NCBI RefSeq assembly: GCF_017254835.1
Contig: NZ_JAFKCW010000004.1
Location: 1-64,000, forward strand
Length of the DNA: 64,000 bases
From: Algoriphagus aestuariicola
GTDB lineage: Bacteria > Bacteroidota > Bacteroidia > Cytophagales > Cyclobacteriaceae
Direction: 5' to 3'
Position numbers and translations under genes: made by a program. The notes beneath the pieces were generated by a model, which worked only from the letters and a program-made list of their open reading frames with translations, was not told where the DNA came from and did no database searches. This document shows, one piece after another, positions 52,543-61,664 of the stretch; position 1 is the stretch's first letter, and the number at the start of each line of letters is the position of its first letter.

Positions 52543-53475
52543 ATGACTTCCTCTTCTTTTCCCTCCGTCGCCGTAATCTTGATCAATTGGAATAATTACG
52601 AGGATTCGAAGAAATGCCTGATTTCGCTCCAAAAATGCACCTACGATAATTTTCTTCCGATTGTAGTCGACAACTTTTCCCAAGACGGTTCGACCCAAAA
52701 GCTGGCAAGTGAGTTTCAGGATTTTGCCCATTTCATTTTTAACCAAGAGAACCTCGGATTTAGCGGTGGAAACAATGTCGGGTTTCGATATGCGCTGGAA
52801 CATGGATTCGACTATGCCATGGAGCTTAACAACGACACGGAGGTGGAGCCTGATTTTCTTGAGAAGCTTGTCTTTTCCATCCACGACAAGAAGGATTTCG
52901 CGGCAGCCCAACCCTTGATTTACTATAATCAGCAAAGAAGGCATATCATTTGGAATGCCGGAGGGAAACTCATCCCCCAGTTGGGACTCTCACTTACCAA
53001 AATGGAAGGAAAGACCAAGCCGGAATCCCTGCATGGGCAAGAAACAGACTGGATCACAGGCTGCGCATTCTTCATCAAAACAAGCGTCTTAAAAGAAACT
53101 GGTCTGCTTAAGGAATTTTTCTTTTTTGGTTCATTCGAGGATGTGGATCTGTCGACAAGGATCAGAAATGCGGGCTACAAACTATGGTTTGAGCCCTCCT
53201 CGGTCATCTACCATTCCGTGGGAAACTCGTCCAGCTCGAAGGTTAAAGGAAAAGAGGGATTTCTAAACCCCCGCGTTCACTATCTTGCGCAGCGAAACCA
53301 AATGATCTATATCAAACAGCATACAAGTCCAATATTCATCCCATTGGCGGTTTTGGTTCAACTTGGAAAAATGGGAGCCTACACCGGATACTTTCTGGCC
53401 CGATGGAGGCCAAACAAGTTGAAACTTGCTTGGCGGGGATTTTGGGACGGCTTACTAAAAACCTACCATGATTAA
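52543..53475 (+). CDS. glycosyltransferase family 2
   Basis: A 310-aa GT-A fold enzyme. VAVILINWNNYEDSKKCL at the start, VVDNFSQDGS, NLGFSGGNNVGFRYAL and the MELNNDTEVEPDFL metal-binding region are typical of rhamnosyltransferase-like GT2 proteins. The ATG at 52543 is used; an in-frame TTG lies three codons upstream. The stop overlaps the next gene by eight bases. Confidence 0.92.
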   Translation: MTSSSFPSVAVILINWNNYEDSKKCLISLQKCTYDNFLPIVVDNFSQDGSTQKLASEFQDFAHFIFNQENLGFSGGNNVGFRYALEHGFDYAMELNNDTEVEPDFLEKLVFSIHDKKDFAAAQPLIYYNQQRRHIIWNAGGKLIPQLGLSLTKMEGKTKPESLHGQETDWITGCAFFIKTSVLKETGLLKEFFFFGSFEDVDLSTRIRNAGYKLWFEPSSVIYHSVGNSSSSKVKGKEGFLNPRVHYLAQRNQMIYIKQHTSPIFIPLAVLVQLGKMGAYTGYFLARWRPNKLKLAWRGFWDGLLKTYHD

Positions 53476-54247
53476 TTTAGATTTTCTTGAAAAAGAGGCG
53501 GCCACTTTTCAATCCGCCAAACCGTTTCCCCACCTGATCATCGATGATTTTGTTGACGAGTCGATTGCTGTAACGCTGTCTTCAGAGTTTCCCAATATTG
53601 ACGACGCAGGTCTCTTCAGCTATTCCAACCCCCTTGAGAAAAAATCCGCGCTGAACGACTGGAACCGGTTTCCCTCCACTACCTACAAATTTTTGGAGTA
53701 TCTATGCTCTGAATCGGTGGTAGCTAGGCTGAGCCAAATCCTGGGAATCAAGCTTTACCCCGATTTTGGCCTGCACGGAGGGGGATGGCACATGCATCCG
53801 GATGGGGGAAAGCTCAATCCACACCTAGACTACAGCATCCACCCCAAGCTGGGGCTTCAGCGTAGGATCAATTTGATCATCTATCTTTCCCAAGATTGGC
53901 AACCTGACTTTGGAGGGCATTTTGGCTTGTGGAGCAACGATCCGAAGACCAGTTCGCCTTTGCGTCTGGAAAGCGAGGTCGAGATTAAATTTAATCGGGC
54001 GGTGATCTTCGACACGACCTTTATGTCCTGGCATGGCTTGAGCAGACAAGTGAGTACCGATGGGAAGAATATCCGAAAGTCACTTGCCGTGTACTACCTA
54101 TGTGATCCTCCTTCAGACGTAGCCAGCCGTGAGCGTGCCCTCTACGCGCCGACTGAAGATCAGAAAAACAACCCTGAAATCGAGGATTTTATCCGAAAAC
54201 GCGCGGATAGCCAACTCTACAAGGATCACTATGTAAGCAAAAAGTAA
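53468..54247 (+). CDS. 2-oxoglutarate/Fe(II) oxygenase
   Basis: A 259-aa jelly-roll oxygenase. The iron triad is His119-x-Asp121 (NPHLDYSIHP) and His189 (SWHGLSRQ), with Arg203 in IRKSLAVYY as the 2-oxoglutarate ligand. It resembles 2OG oxygenases encoded among glycan-synthesis genes, so it may hydroxylate a sugar or lipid precursor of the surface polysaccharide; other targets cannot be excluded. Its ATG overlaps the GT2 stop by eight bases. Confidence 0.88.
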   Translation: MINLDFLEKEAATFQSAKPFPHLIIDDFVDESIAVTLSSEFPNIDDAGLFSYSNPLEKKSALNDWNRFPSTTYKFLEYLCSESVVARLSQILGIKLYPDFGLHGGGWHMHPDGGKLNPHLDYSIHPKLGLQRRINLIIYLSQDWQPDFGGHFGLWSNDPKTSSPLRLESEVEIKFNRAVIFDTTFMSWHGLSRQVSTDGKNIRKSLAVYYLCDPPSDVASRERALYAPTEDQKNNPEIEDFIRKRADSQLYKDHYVSKK

Positions 54248-54422
54248 GCTCCCAATTGGGGGAAAAATAAGCTAGTCCAATGTTCCAAGCCTCTCTCTGT
54301 CGTATCACATCGCCTAAAGGCATTTGCCGCTCGACAGCGACAGCGCTGCTTTACTCCCCAAGGTTCCTAACCCCTTGGAAAGTCGAAATGTCATCTGCGC
54401 TAAACCCCCAAACGCTGCCCGG

Positions 54423-55832
54423 ATGGCCCTAATAATATTCCTCATACTGGCGGTGATCGTAGGGATGGGTTTTCTCTGGATACTGAAGGAGATGATCTTC
54501 AAGGGGAAATGGGCATGGTTTGTGTTTTTTCTGGCAGCTTATCTTCCTTTCTATATCACCAGCTTAAGCATTACCTTCCTGGCAACCCGCTCGCCTGAAG
54601 TAGTCGCTTTGTTTCAAGCGCTCAAGGAAGTCGTCGTACTCGTCGCGCTCTTGGTTTTTATCTTCTACCAAAAGAACATTTTTCAGTATCCCTTTCGTCT
54701 CCAGTCAACAGACTGGCTGATGCTTGCGCTGTTGAGCCTGGCTTTTCTATATCTATTACTGCCGCTTGGCGAGGCCTCTTTTATCAACAAGGCGCTGTAC
54801 TACAAAAGTATGCTGATCCCCGGATTCGTCTATTTTTTGGGAAGAAACACACGCTTTGCAGACTTCGAGATCGGATGGCTCTTTCGCATCATCTTCGTGG
54901 TTGCGATCGGGGCATTTGCGCTCAATTGCATTGAGCACTTCGTTTTGGATGCCCACCTGCAGCAGTTCAGCGGCTATGCACTGTACAACCAGGCGATCAA
55001 CGACATTGAGCCCACAGGAAATTTTGGGCTGACTTGGACTTTTGAGACCCAGGCTGTGACGAAGCGACTCGCCAGCTTCTTTTCTGATCCTTTGGAATTG
55101 GCGAGCTCGGTTTTGATGGGCTTCACAGCTGCACTGATCTGGTTTTTGACCTCAAAGAAAGAATACAGTTGGCCCTATCTGCTGGTAATGCTGTGTTCAT
55201 TGGGCAGCTTGGTGTTTTCCTCCTCCCGGGCTGCTTTCGGAGCCTTTTTTATTATGCTTTTCTTTGTGGCCTTGGTTTTCAAACTTTACAAGCTGATCGG
55301 CTTGGGCTTTTTAGCGCTCTTCGTTTTCGTGGCGTACATACTCTTTTTCGCCTCTGAGGATTTCTATTACTTCGTCTTGGACACATTGACCTTTGAGAGC
55401 GACTCCAGTGTGGGACATGTGGTCGAGTGGCTGTTGGCATTGGACTCCATGTTTGCCAGTCCCTTGGGTATAGGCTTGGCGATGAGCGGAAATTTTGGAA
55501 GTGTGACCGATGAGCTGCGGGTCGGGGGCGAAAACCAATTCCTGATCTATGGAGTCCAGCTGGGCTGGTTGGGGATGATGCTGTTTATTTTCCTGCTCGC
55601 TTCCGGGGTAAAAAACTCCATAAACGTATTCCGAAACACAGACAATCTGGGAATAGCCCGAATCGCATTTACGGGAGCAGTAGTCAAAGTGGGATTGCTT
55701 TTACCTCTTTTCACGGCAAACGTAGAGATTTATACCTACGTCTCCTGGATATCCTGGTGGATGATCGGAACCAGTGTCAACGAATATTCCCATCTAAAAA
55801 AATCCAAAACAGCCTTACATGATCCTTCATAA
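54423..55832 (+). CDS. O-antigen polymerase/ligase-type membrane protein (Wzy candidate)
   Basis: A 469-aa polytopic protein with about ten or more membrane segments and one long periplasmic loop (about residues 330-390 in SDPLELASSVL to GLAMSGNFGS), the layout of Wzy polymerases and O-antigen ligases. The frame is open upstream to a TTG at 54324, but the first hydrophobic helix follows the ATG at 54423. With Wzx and Wzz in the same operon, it is the best candidate for the polymerase. It overlaps the next gene by 14 bases. Confidence 0.82.
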   Translation: MALIIFLILAVIVGMGFLWILKEMIFKGKWAWFVFFLAAYLPFYITSLSITFLATRSPEVVALFQALKEVVVLVALLVFIFYQKNIFQYPFRLQSTDWLMLALLSLAFLYLLLPLGEASFINKALYYKSMLIPGFVYFLGRNTRFADFEIGWLFRIIFVVAIGAFALNCIEHFVLDAHLQQFSGYALYNQAINDIEPTGNFGLTWTFETQAVTKRLASFFSDPLELASSVLMGFTAALIWFLTSKKEYSWPYLLVMLCSLGSLVFSSSRAAFGAFFIMLFFVALVFKLYKLIGLGFLALFVFVAYILFFASEDFYYFVLDTLTFESDSSVGHVVEWLLALDSMFASPLGIGLAMSGNFGSVTDELRVGGENQFLIYGVQLGWLGMMLFIFLLASGVKNSINVFRNTDNLGIARIAFTGAVVKVGLLLPLFTANVEIYTYVSWISWWMIGTSVNEYSHLKKSKTALHDPS

Positions 55833-56694
55833 AATTTGCCCGATCTGCCAGTCCGACAGTCTAAGAGGCTACGCGATCGACACCTACAGAAAGGGTCCCC
55901 ATATCTCGAGGGTACAATGCAACGCGTGCAAACTCGTCTTTGCCAATCCAATGGCAGATGAGAAAGAGCTCGTGCAATATTACACGCAGTACTATGAAAA
56001 AGACCGCTATGAGGCGATGGATTACAAGTCCTTGATCGAAGCACATTTTGCCAGAATCAAAAACCTCACACCGGAAGCTATCAAAGGTGAAGCGAGATAT
56101 CTTCGTGGGCTACAGTCTGGATCCAGATTTTTGGATGTGGGTTGCGGCTTGGGATTAGGTTTGGCCTATGCCAATCAGCTTGGATGTGATTTGTATGCTA
56201 CCGAATTCGACCAAGGAGCACTCGATTTTGTCTCGGATCATTTTAGTGTCAAGACCTTCAGGGGAGATCTTTGGTCAGCTTCCTTTCCAAATGATTCCTT
56301 TGACTTTATCCACATTTCCCATGTAATTGAGCATGTGCTGGACCCACGGGCCTATGTGCGGGAAATGAAGCGAATCCTGAAACCGGGGGGAAAGGTTGCC
56401 ATCGGGACACCGGATATTTCGAGTAGTCTCTACAGACTCCATCGCTGGACGAAGCTGTTGAGATTAGAAGTGCCTGATGTAATCGATGGGCTGGAACACA
56501 CCTTCATCTTTCCCAAATCGGTGTTGAGAGCACTTTGTGAATCTGAAGGTTTGAAGCCCATCGACCACTTCACCCATTCCCTGGGAGAAAAAATCGGCAA
56601 TTTGATCCGCTATAAGATGCCACTTAGTAAAAAAGTCAATCGCCTGATTCAGAATTTCTTTCAGGTTAATCAGTGGATAATTTGCCAAAAATAG
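55819..56694 (+). CDS. SAM-dependent methyltransferase with N-terminal zinc ribbon
   Basis: A 291-aa class I methyltransferase. An N-terminal Cys-rich part (CPICQ, then CNACKLVFANP) may bind zinc; the SAM motif is FLDVGCGLGLGLAYA (about residues 103-117), followed by DFIHISHVIEHVLDP and LKPGGKVAIGTPD. Such proteins often methylate sugars in surface glycans. Its start overlaps the polymerase gene. Confidence 0.88.
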   Translation: MILHKICPICQSDSLRGYAIDTYRKGPHISRVQCNACKLVFANPMADEKELVQYYTQYYEKDRYEAMDYKSLIEAHFARIKNLTPEAIKGEARYLRGLQSGSRFLDVGCGLGLGLAYANQLGCDLYATEFDQGALDFVSDHFSVKTFRGDLWSASFPNDSFDFIHISHVIEHVLDPRAYVREMKRILKPGGKVAIGTPDISSSLYRLHRWTKLLRLEVPDVIDGLEHTFIFPKSVLRALCESEGLKPIDHFTHSLGEKIGNLIRYKMPLSKKVNRLIQNFFQVNQWIICQK

Positions 56695-56797
56695 GCCTTG
56701 AGTGGGTTATGGTCACAAACCGAGAGTTTTGAATACCAAGCTCAAGACTTGATTTGATTTATTGGAGATTCGGATCTCTTACCTAAAAAATTTAACG

Positions 56798-57607
56798 ATG
56801 GATAATATTGAACTTTTGGAGTTGGAGATTGCCAACACAGTGGGTGCAGTTGCCAATGAGCAGGTGTACTTTGATTTTCACCGGAAACGGTACAGAAGGT
56901 TTGATCAATTTTTGGAAAAAACCATCCCTGATTCCAAGGCCGAATTGAAGGTCTTAAATATAGGCAGCCATTACCTGCACACTTCAATCCTGCTTGCCCA
57001 AAGAGGCTACCAAGTGGATGCCATGGATGTGGCTGAGTTTTGGGATATGGATTTTGTTCAGGCCCGAGGCAGGAAGTTTGGACTGAATCCTATTGTGAAC
57101 AACGATATCTCCAGGATGGAGGCTTTTGTTAATGTCGTAGACCACTATGACTTGGTCGTGTTTACCGAGATCATGGAGCATATCACCTTCAATCCGATTC
57201 TGTTCTGGAAAAGAATCTATCAGATCTTGAAGCCTAGCGGAATGATCTACATCTCCACACCCAACGCTTTTGCACTACCCAACTATATCCGCAATCTCAA
57301 GAACACCCTGCTGATGAAGTCAATCGGCATCACGGTGGATGATATCCTGTCCAAAGTGACCTATGGACACCACTGGAAGGAATACTCCCCAAGGGAGATC
57401 AAGACCTATTTTCAAAGACTCTCACCCGACTTTGAGGTACAGATTCATCCCTATCATTACGTGACCCACGAGCTGAAGCCACCATACTTTGTGTTCAAGC
57501 TTCTTTCGAGGATAGGCAACACGACCAAGATTTTTGCCGACGATTTGGAAGTTATTGTTTCTCTCAAGCAGAAAGCCTATTGGAGTATCAAGGAGCCGGA
57601 ATATTGA
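56798..57607 (+). CDS. SAM-dependent methyltransferase
   Basis: A 269-aa class I methyltransferase: LKVLNIGSHYLHTSILLAQRG is a diverged SAM-binding loop, followed by DLVVFTEIMEHI and LKPSGMIYISTPNAFALPNY. The start is the ATG at 56798 (MDNIELLELE); a TTG 12 codons upstream keeps the frame open. It lies 103 bp after the previous methyltransferase gene and probably acts on the same polysaccharide. Confidence 0.86.
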   Translation: MDNIELLELEIANTVGAVANEQVYFDFHRKRYRRFDQFLEKTIPDSKAELKVLNIGSHYLHTSILLAQRGYQVDAMDVAEFWDMDFVQARGRKFGLNPIVNNDISRMEAFVNVVDHYDLVVFTEIMEHITFNPILFWKRIYQILKPSGMIYISTPNAFALPNYIRNLKNTLLMKSIGITVDDILSKVTYGHHWKEYSPREIKTYFQRLSPDFEVQIHPYHYVTHELKPPYFVFKLLSRIGNTTKIFADDLEVIVSLKQKAYWSIKEPEY

Positions 57608-57713
57608 GAGAAATAATGTTAGGGCAAATTTGGAACATAATAGAAACTTAAAGTTAAAAAATTGGGGTTAAACCGACTGGAGTATTCATTTATTCGATCT
57701 CCGCTATTTCGTG

Positions 57714-58199
57714 CTATATCCTCTTATAAGAAAGGTCTGGTTGATATATGTCGCTATATTGAAAGCCAGGGATGAAAAACTCATTGCCATCATTTCGCAA
57801 TTCGTAGTGAATCTCATAGGATGAGCGTACAGCATTGTTCTTTTGCAGTTCTTCTTTATTAGTGATGGGTTCGGCGGTGATGGAATAGGGCGCATGGTAG
57901 AATTCATTGCTTTCTACGATTATCGTGGATATTGTTGCGCGGAATTTGGCTTTCTCGAATGATTCCCACCGGATAAAATTCCCTGATTCAGAGTTTCTGA
58001 TAAATCGCTCTATCTCCAAATCCCCACTTTTTGAAAAACTGTAGACTGTTACATATTCTTCATTTGCAACTTGACGTTCAGCTGAAGAACTTTCAAATTG
58101 TCCGATCAGTGGCTGATAGATTGGATCCTGCTCCTTTTCGCAAGATGAAAATGATAACAGAAGAAATAAAAACAATGAGACCACGTTTGGATTTTTCAT
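57714..58199 (-). CDS. 161-aa lipoprotein of unknown function
   Basis: A lipoprotein (MKNPNVVSLFLFLLLSFSSC, Cys20) with a beta-rich C-terminal part and no recognised family. It is the only minus-strand gene within the downstream half of the polysaccharide cluster and so interrupts it. The 258 bp between it and the next glycosyltransferase hold AT-rich sequence without a clear gene; short open frames there look like decayed coding sequence. Confidence 0.75.
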   Translation of the reverse strand: MKNPNVVSLFLFLLLSFSSCEKEQDPIYQPLIGQFESSSAERQVANEEYVTVYSFSKSGDLEIERFIRNSESGNFIRWESFEKAKFRATISTIIVESNEFYHAPYSITAEPITNKEELQKNNAVRSSYEIHYELRNDGNEFFIPGFQYSDIYQPDLSYKRI

Positions 58200-58496
58200 G
58201 ATTTTGAGATCAATATTGGTTGGAAAAGAAACAGTCAGTTTTATGACGTAAATTTAGATTGGTTTGCTACAACTGCCAAAAAAAACTCTGGCGCTAACAT
58301 GGTGAATTTTGTTGGAAGTCATCGTTCGCCTGAAACAGAAATCTCAGTGGAGCAGCGCTAGAGTATTGATGATGCTGTACGGTTATTCAGAAGTACACAG
58401 CCAATATCTTGTACTACGAAACCTATAATTTGACGATGGAGAAGACTGGCAAAGTCTTTGGGTGAATCTGATTATCTTTGCCCAAAATTCATCGGT

Positions 58497-59630
58497 TTGA
58501 AAGTTCTTCTCGATCTCCAATACCTCAACGTCGCATCTACCGGAATCAAAACCTACATGCTGGAGCTAGCCCATGCAGCCAGAGCCTATCCGCATCCGGA
58601 GATTGAATGGATTTTTACCCACGAGACTGAAGAAAGACTTGCAGACCAGACCTATAGAGGTACACAAAGCAAGATTCAAAAGCTGAACTTCCACTTGGAT
58701 TATTTCCGGTGGAAGGAATTTCAACTTCCCGATTTGGTCAAGAAATACCAGGCTGATGTGCTCCTCTGTCCGGACTTCGTCTCCCCGGCGGCATCCTTGC
58801 CGTGCAGGAGACTGACGGTCATCCATGATGCTTTTTTTTGGCAAATGCCCCAAAACTACCCAAGGTGGTGGAGGAAGTATTTTCTCAGTCTAATCAGAAA
58901 AGGACTCAAAGAAAATACCGAGATCATCACGACGACTGAATATTCGAAAAACTCCCTCCTCGAACATCTTGGATCCTCGCTGCCGATTTCGGTCGTCTAT
59001 CAGGCACCGAAATTTTTGAATGGGGTTACTCCATCCTCCTCCTTGCTTGCTGCCCATAATCTTGTCAAAGGAGGTTATTTTCTCCATATCGGCACCTTTG
59101 ACAAACGGAAAAACCTACCCTTGCTGGTTCGAGCCTACGCCGACTTTTTATCCAAGAGCCAATCCAGTAAAAAGCTTGTCCTAGCGGGCGGACCAGGACA
59201 GAGCAAGGTGATGAATGACTTGCCCCATGTCGAAAAATTAGTCGAGAGCTTGGGACTCCAGGAAAAGGTAATCCTGCCAGGATATCTGGATGATACGGAA
59301 ATACGAGCACTGTACGAGGAAGCCTTTGCTTATGTTTTTCCTTCTGAAAATGAGGGCTTTGGGATTCCCGTACTCGAAGCGATGGGCTTTGGGGTGCCAG
59401 TGATCCATTCCGATCAGCCTGCCTTGATGGAGGTGGCGGGAGCAGCAGGCTTGCCCTTCTCTACCGGATCGGAGTCAAACTTGACAGAAAAAATGATACT
59501 TTTGGAACGTGAAACAGACCTGAGATCCAGCTTGGTTCATGCCGGGATGGCCAGGTCCAAAGATTTTTCCGCACAAAAATTCATAACAGCTTTTCAAGAG
59601 ATTATTCTTCGTTCGCCACTAGCCAGATGA
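58497..59630 (+). CDS. glycosyltransferase family 4
   Basis: A GT-B fold glycosyltransferase of about 377 aa. VLLDLQYLNVASTGIKTYMLELA at the N-terminus (given by its ends), RLTVIHDAFF, GYFLHIGTFDKRKNLPLL and the PSENEGFGIPVLEAMGFGVPV donor-binding block are typical of GT4 mannosyl- or rhamnosyltransferases. No ATG fits: the likely start is TTG at 58497, with another TTG at 58458. The stop overlaps the next start (ATGA). Confidence 0.85.
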   Translation: MKVLLDLQYLNVASTGIKTYMLELAHAARAYPHPEIEWIFTHETEERLADQTYRGTQSKIQKLNFHLDYFRWKEFQLPDLVKKYQADVLLCPDFVSPAASLPCRRLTVIHDAFFWQMPQNYPRWWRKYFLSLIRKGLKENTEIITTTEYSKNSLLEHLGSSLPISVVYQAPKFLNGVTPSSSLLAAHNLVKGGYFLHIGTFDKRKNLPLLVRAYADFLSKSQSSKKLVLAGGPGQSKVMNDLPHVEKLVESLGLQEKVILPGYLDDTEIRALYEEAFAYVFPSENEGFGIPVLEAMGFGVPVIHSDQPALMEVAGAAGLPFSTGSESNLTEKMILLERETDLRSSLVHAGMARSKDFSAQKFITAFQEIILRSPLAR

Positions 59631-60523
59631 GGCAAATTACCTGTCCTGTATGCAATACCCCGCCCGAAAATAGACCGGAATCCCAATCCGTCTGTAAGTG
59701 TGTATGCTGTGGGTTGTATTGGACCTATTTGCCGGAAGAAGTGGACGCAGAGGCCCTTTACTCGGACGAAGTCTATGCGGTGGTGGACAATAGAAAGAGT
59801 CTTTTTGAACGGATAATTTTTTCTGAGGCAAGAAAAGTTCTCAGAAGGGCGAGAGAAATATTTCCGACTGCGGAAAATGTGTTGGATTTTGGTTCGGGCA
59901 AGGGACAATTCTTGGCTGTAGCCAAAGAAAATGCTTGGAACGGGTTGGGAATTGAAACTGCTGCTGAGAGAAGTGGTTTTGCCCGGTCAAAATATCAGGT
60001 TGAAGTGTTGACTGAATTCTACCGGGGTGGGGTCATCCAAAATGGGAACTTTGACTTGATTACACTCAATCATGTCCTGGAGCACTTGCCGCATCCCATG
60101 GTATTAATGTTCGAGCTGCTTGGGAACAATTTGGCCTCCAATGGAGTGGCTTACATAGAAGTGCCGAGAGCTGACTCCTGGCAAGCCCGAATCTCTGGAA
60201 AAAATTGGATGCATTGGGATATTCCAAAACATTTGACCCATTGGACAGAGTCAGGCTTAGAGAGGGAGTTTTCCAAGATTGGCTTTCATAAAGTAGCCGC
60301 GCGCGGGCTGTCGGTCCATTTGGGGATTTTGGGAATGGTACAGGCCTTGCTTTCCATATTGGGGTACCAAAAGAACATCATCCTACAACTGAAGCGGGGA
60401 AAATCTATTGGCCTTTTGTTGTTGATTGGGCTTGTCTTGCCCTTTGCCTCAACTATTGAGCTGCTTTCTATCGTATTTGACAAGTCCGGAATAGTAGGAG
60501 TTTATCTGAAGAAAAATGGCTAA
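59627..60523 (+). CDS. SAM-dependent methyltransferase, membrane-associated
   Basis: A 298-aa class I methyltransferase with an N-terminal Cys-rich segment (CPVCN, CKCVCCGLYW), the SAM motif VLDFGSGKGQFLAVA, then NHVLEHLPHP, and a C-terminal hydrophobic tail (IGLLLLIGLVLPFASTIELL) that may anchor it to the membrane. It overlaps the neighbouring glycosyltransferase genes on both sides, so it is part of the glycan operon. Confidence 0.86.
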   Translation: MRQITCPVCNTPPENRPESQSVCKCVCCGLYWTYLPEEVDAEALYSDEVYAVVDNRKSLFERIIFSEARKVLRRAREIFPTAENVLDFGSGKGQFLAVAKENAWNGLGIETAAERSGFARSKYQVEVLTEFYRGGVIQNGNFDLITLNHVLEHLPHPMVLMFELLGNNLASNGVAYIEVPRADSWQARISGKNWMHWDIPKHLTHWTESGLEREFSKIGFHKVAARGLSVHLGILGMVQALLSILGYQKNIILQLKRGKSIGLLLLIGLVLPFASTIELLSIVFDKSGIVGVYLKKNG

Positions 60524-61664
60524 ACCGCGGAATATACTGGTACTCCAAAGCTCCTCAGACCTCTATGGTACTGGGAAAATCATCCTGCAAGTGCTCCGCC
60601 TATACCAGCGCGAGGGCATCAATGCCGTGGTGTTGCTTACCGGGCCAGGGCCGCTAGAGCCCATTTTGAGAGCCGAAGGTTTTACGGTATACATTCAGAA
60701 TTTGGGGATTCTAAGAAGAAAATATGTGAGCCCTGCCGGACTGGTCAACCGCTTTGGTAAAAACTTCCAAGCTTTCCGATTTCTGACCGAGCTGCATAAT
60801 AAATATGAGTTTGAGCTGGTGTACTCGAACACGCTGGCGGTAATAGTAGGAGCCTATTGGGCCAAAAAAAACAAGGTGCCCCATCAGTGGCATATCCATG
60901 AGATTTTTCCGGGTCCGAGACCTCTGGTGAAGTTCGTGTGTAGTTTGATGGACAAGACCACGCCGAGTCCGATAGCGGTCTCACGTGCCGTGGCAAATCA
61001 TTGGCAGCCCCTGCTCAAGAAATCCCGAATCGAAGTCATCCACAACGGCATCCCCTACGATGAGTTTTTGGAGGCACTTCCCAATGCGAAAGCTAAGGTA
61101 GGCCTACCGCAAGAGCAGCTGATCGTAGGAATGGTCGGCCGGGTGAACCCGCATAAGGGACAATCTTTTTTTCTCGAGATGGCGGAGCAGATTGCAAGAA
61201 AGTATTCAAACGTCCACTTTATTCTGGTTGGAGATCCATTTTCGGGCTACGAGCCAATTCTGGAAGAACTGAAGCAAAAGATAGTGGACAAAAAACTGGG
61301 AGACCGGGTATCTTATCTGGGCTATCGGACGGATGTGCCTGATTTGATGAGGGCTATGGATATCTTCGTACTCCCTTCCACATTCCAAGATCCTTTTCCC
61401 ACCGTGGTTTTGGAAGCCATGGCCTCTGCGCTGCCCGTAGTAGCGACAGATTCGGGAGGATCGGTGGAAATGGTCGTCGATGGAGAAACAGGATTTTTGA
61501 TACCCGTCGGAAATGTGGACATTGCGGCCGAAGCGCTGGAAAAATTGATAAAAAACCCTGAATTACGTTCGGAATTCGGAATGGCTGGAAGGAAACGGGT
61601 GCTTTCGGAATACAGTCTCGAAGCATTCGAAGAAAAAATGAAATCCATTTATGGCAAAATCTAA
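60516..61664 (+). CDS. glycosyltransferase family 4
   Basis: A 382-aa GT-B glycosyltransferase: ILVLQSSSDLYGTGKIILQV at the N-terminus, VGMVGRVNPHKGQSFFLEM for the nucleotide domain and LPSTFQDPFPTVVLEAMASALPVV for donor binding. It overlaps its neighbours by eight and 14 bases. The sugar and linkage are unknown. Confidence 0.9.
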   Translation: MAKPRNILVLQSSSDLYGTGKIILQVLRLYQREGINAVVLLTGPGPLEPILRAEGFTVYIQNLGILRRKYVSPAGLVNRFGKNFQAFRFLTELHNKYEFELVYSNTLAVIVGAYWAKKNKVPHQWHIHEIFPGPRPLVKFVCSLMDKTTPSPIAVSRAVANHWQPLLKKSRIEVIHNGIPYDEFLEALPNAKAKVGLPQEQLIVGMVGRVNPHKGQSFFLEMAEQIARKYSNVHFILVGDPFSGYEPILEELKQKIVDKKLGDRVSYLGYRTDVPDLMRAMDIFVLPSTFQDPFPTVVLEAMASALPVVATDSGGSVEMVVDGETGFLIPVGNVDIAAEALEKLIKNPELRSEFGMAGRKRVLSEYSLEAFEEKMKSIYGKI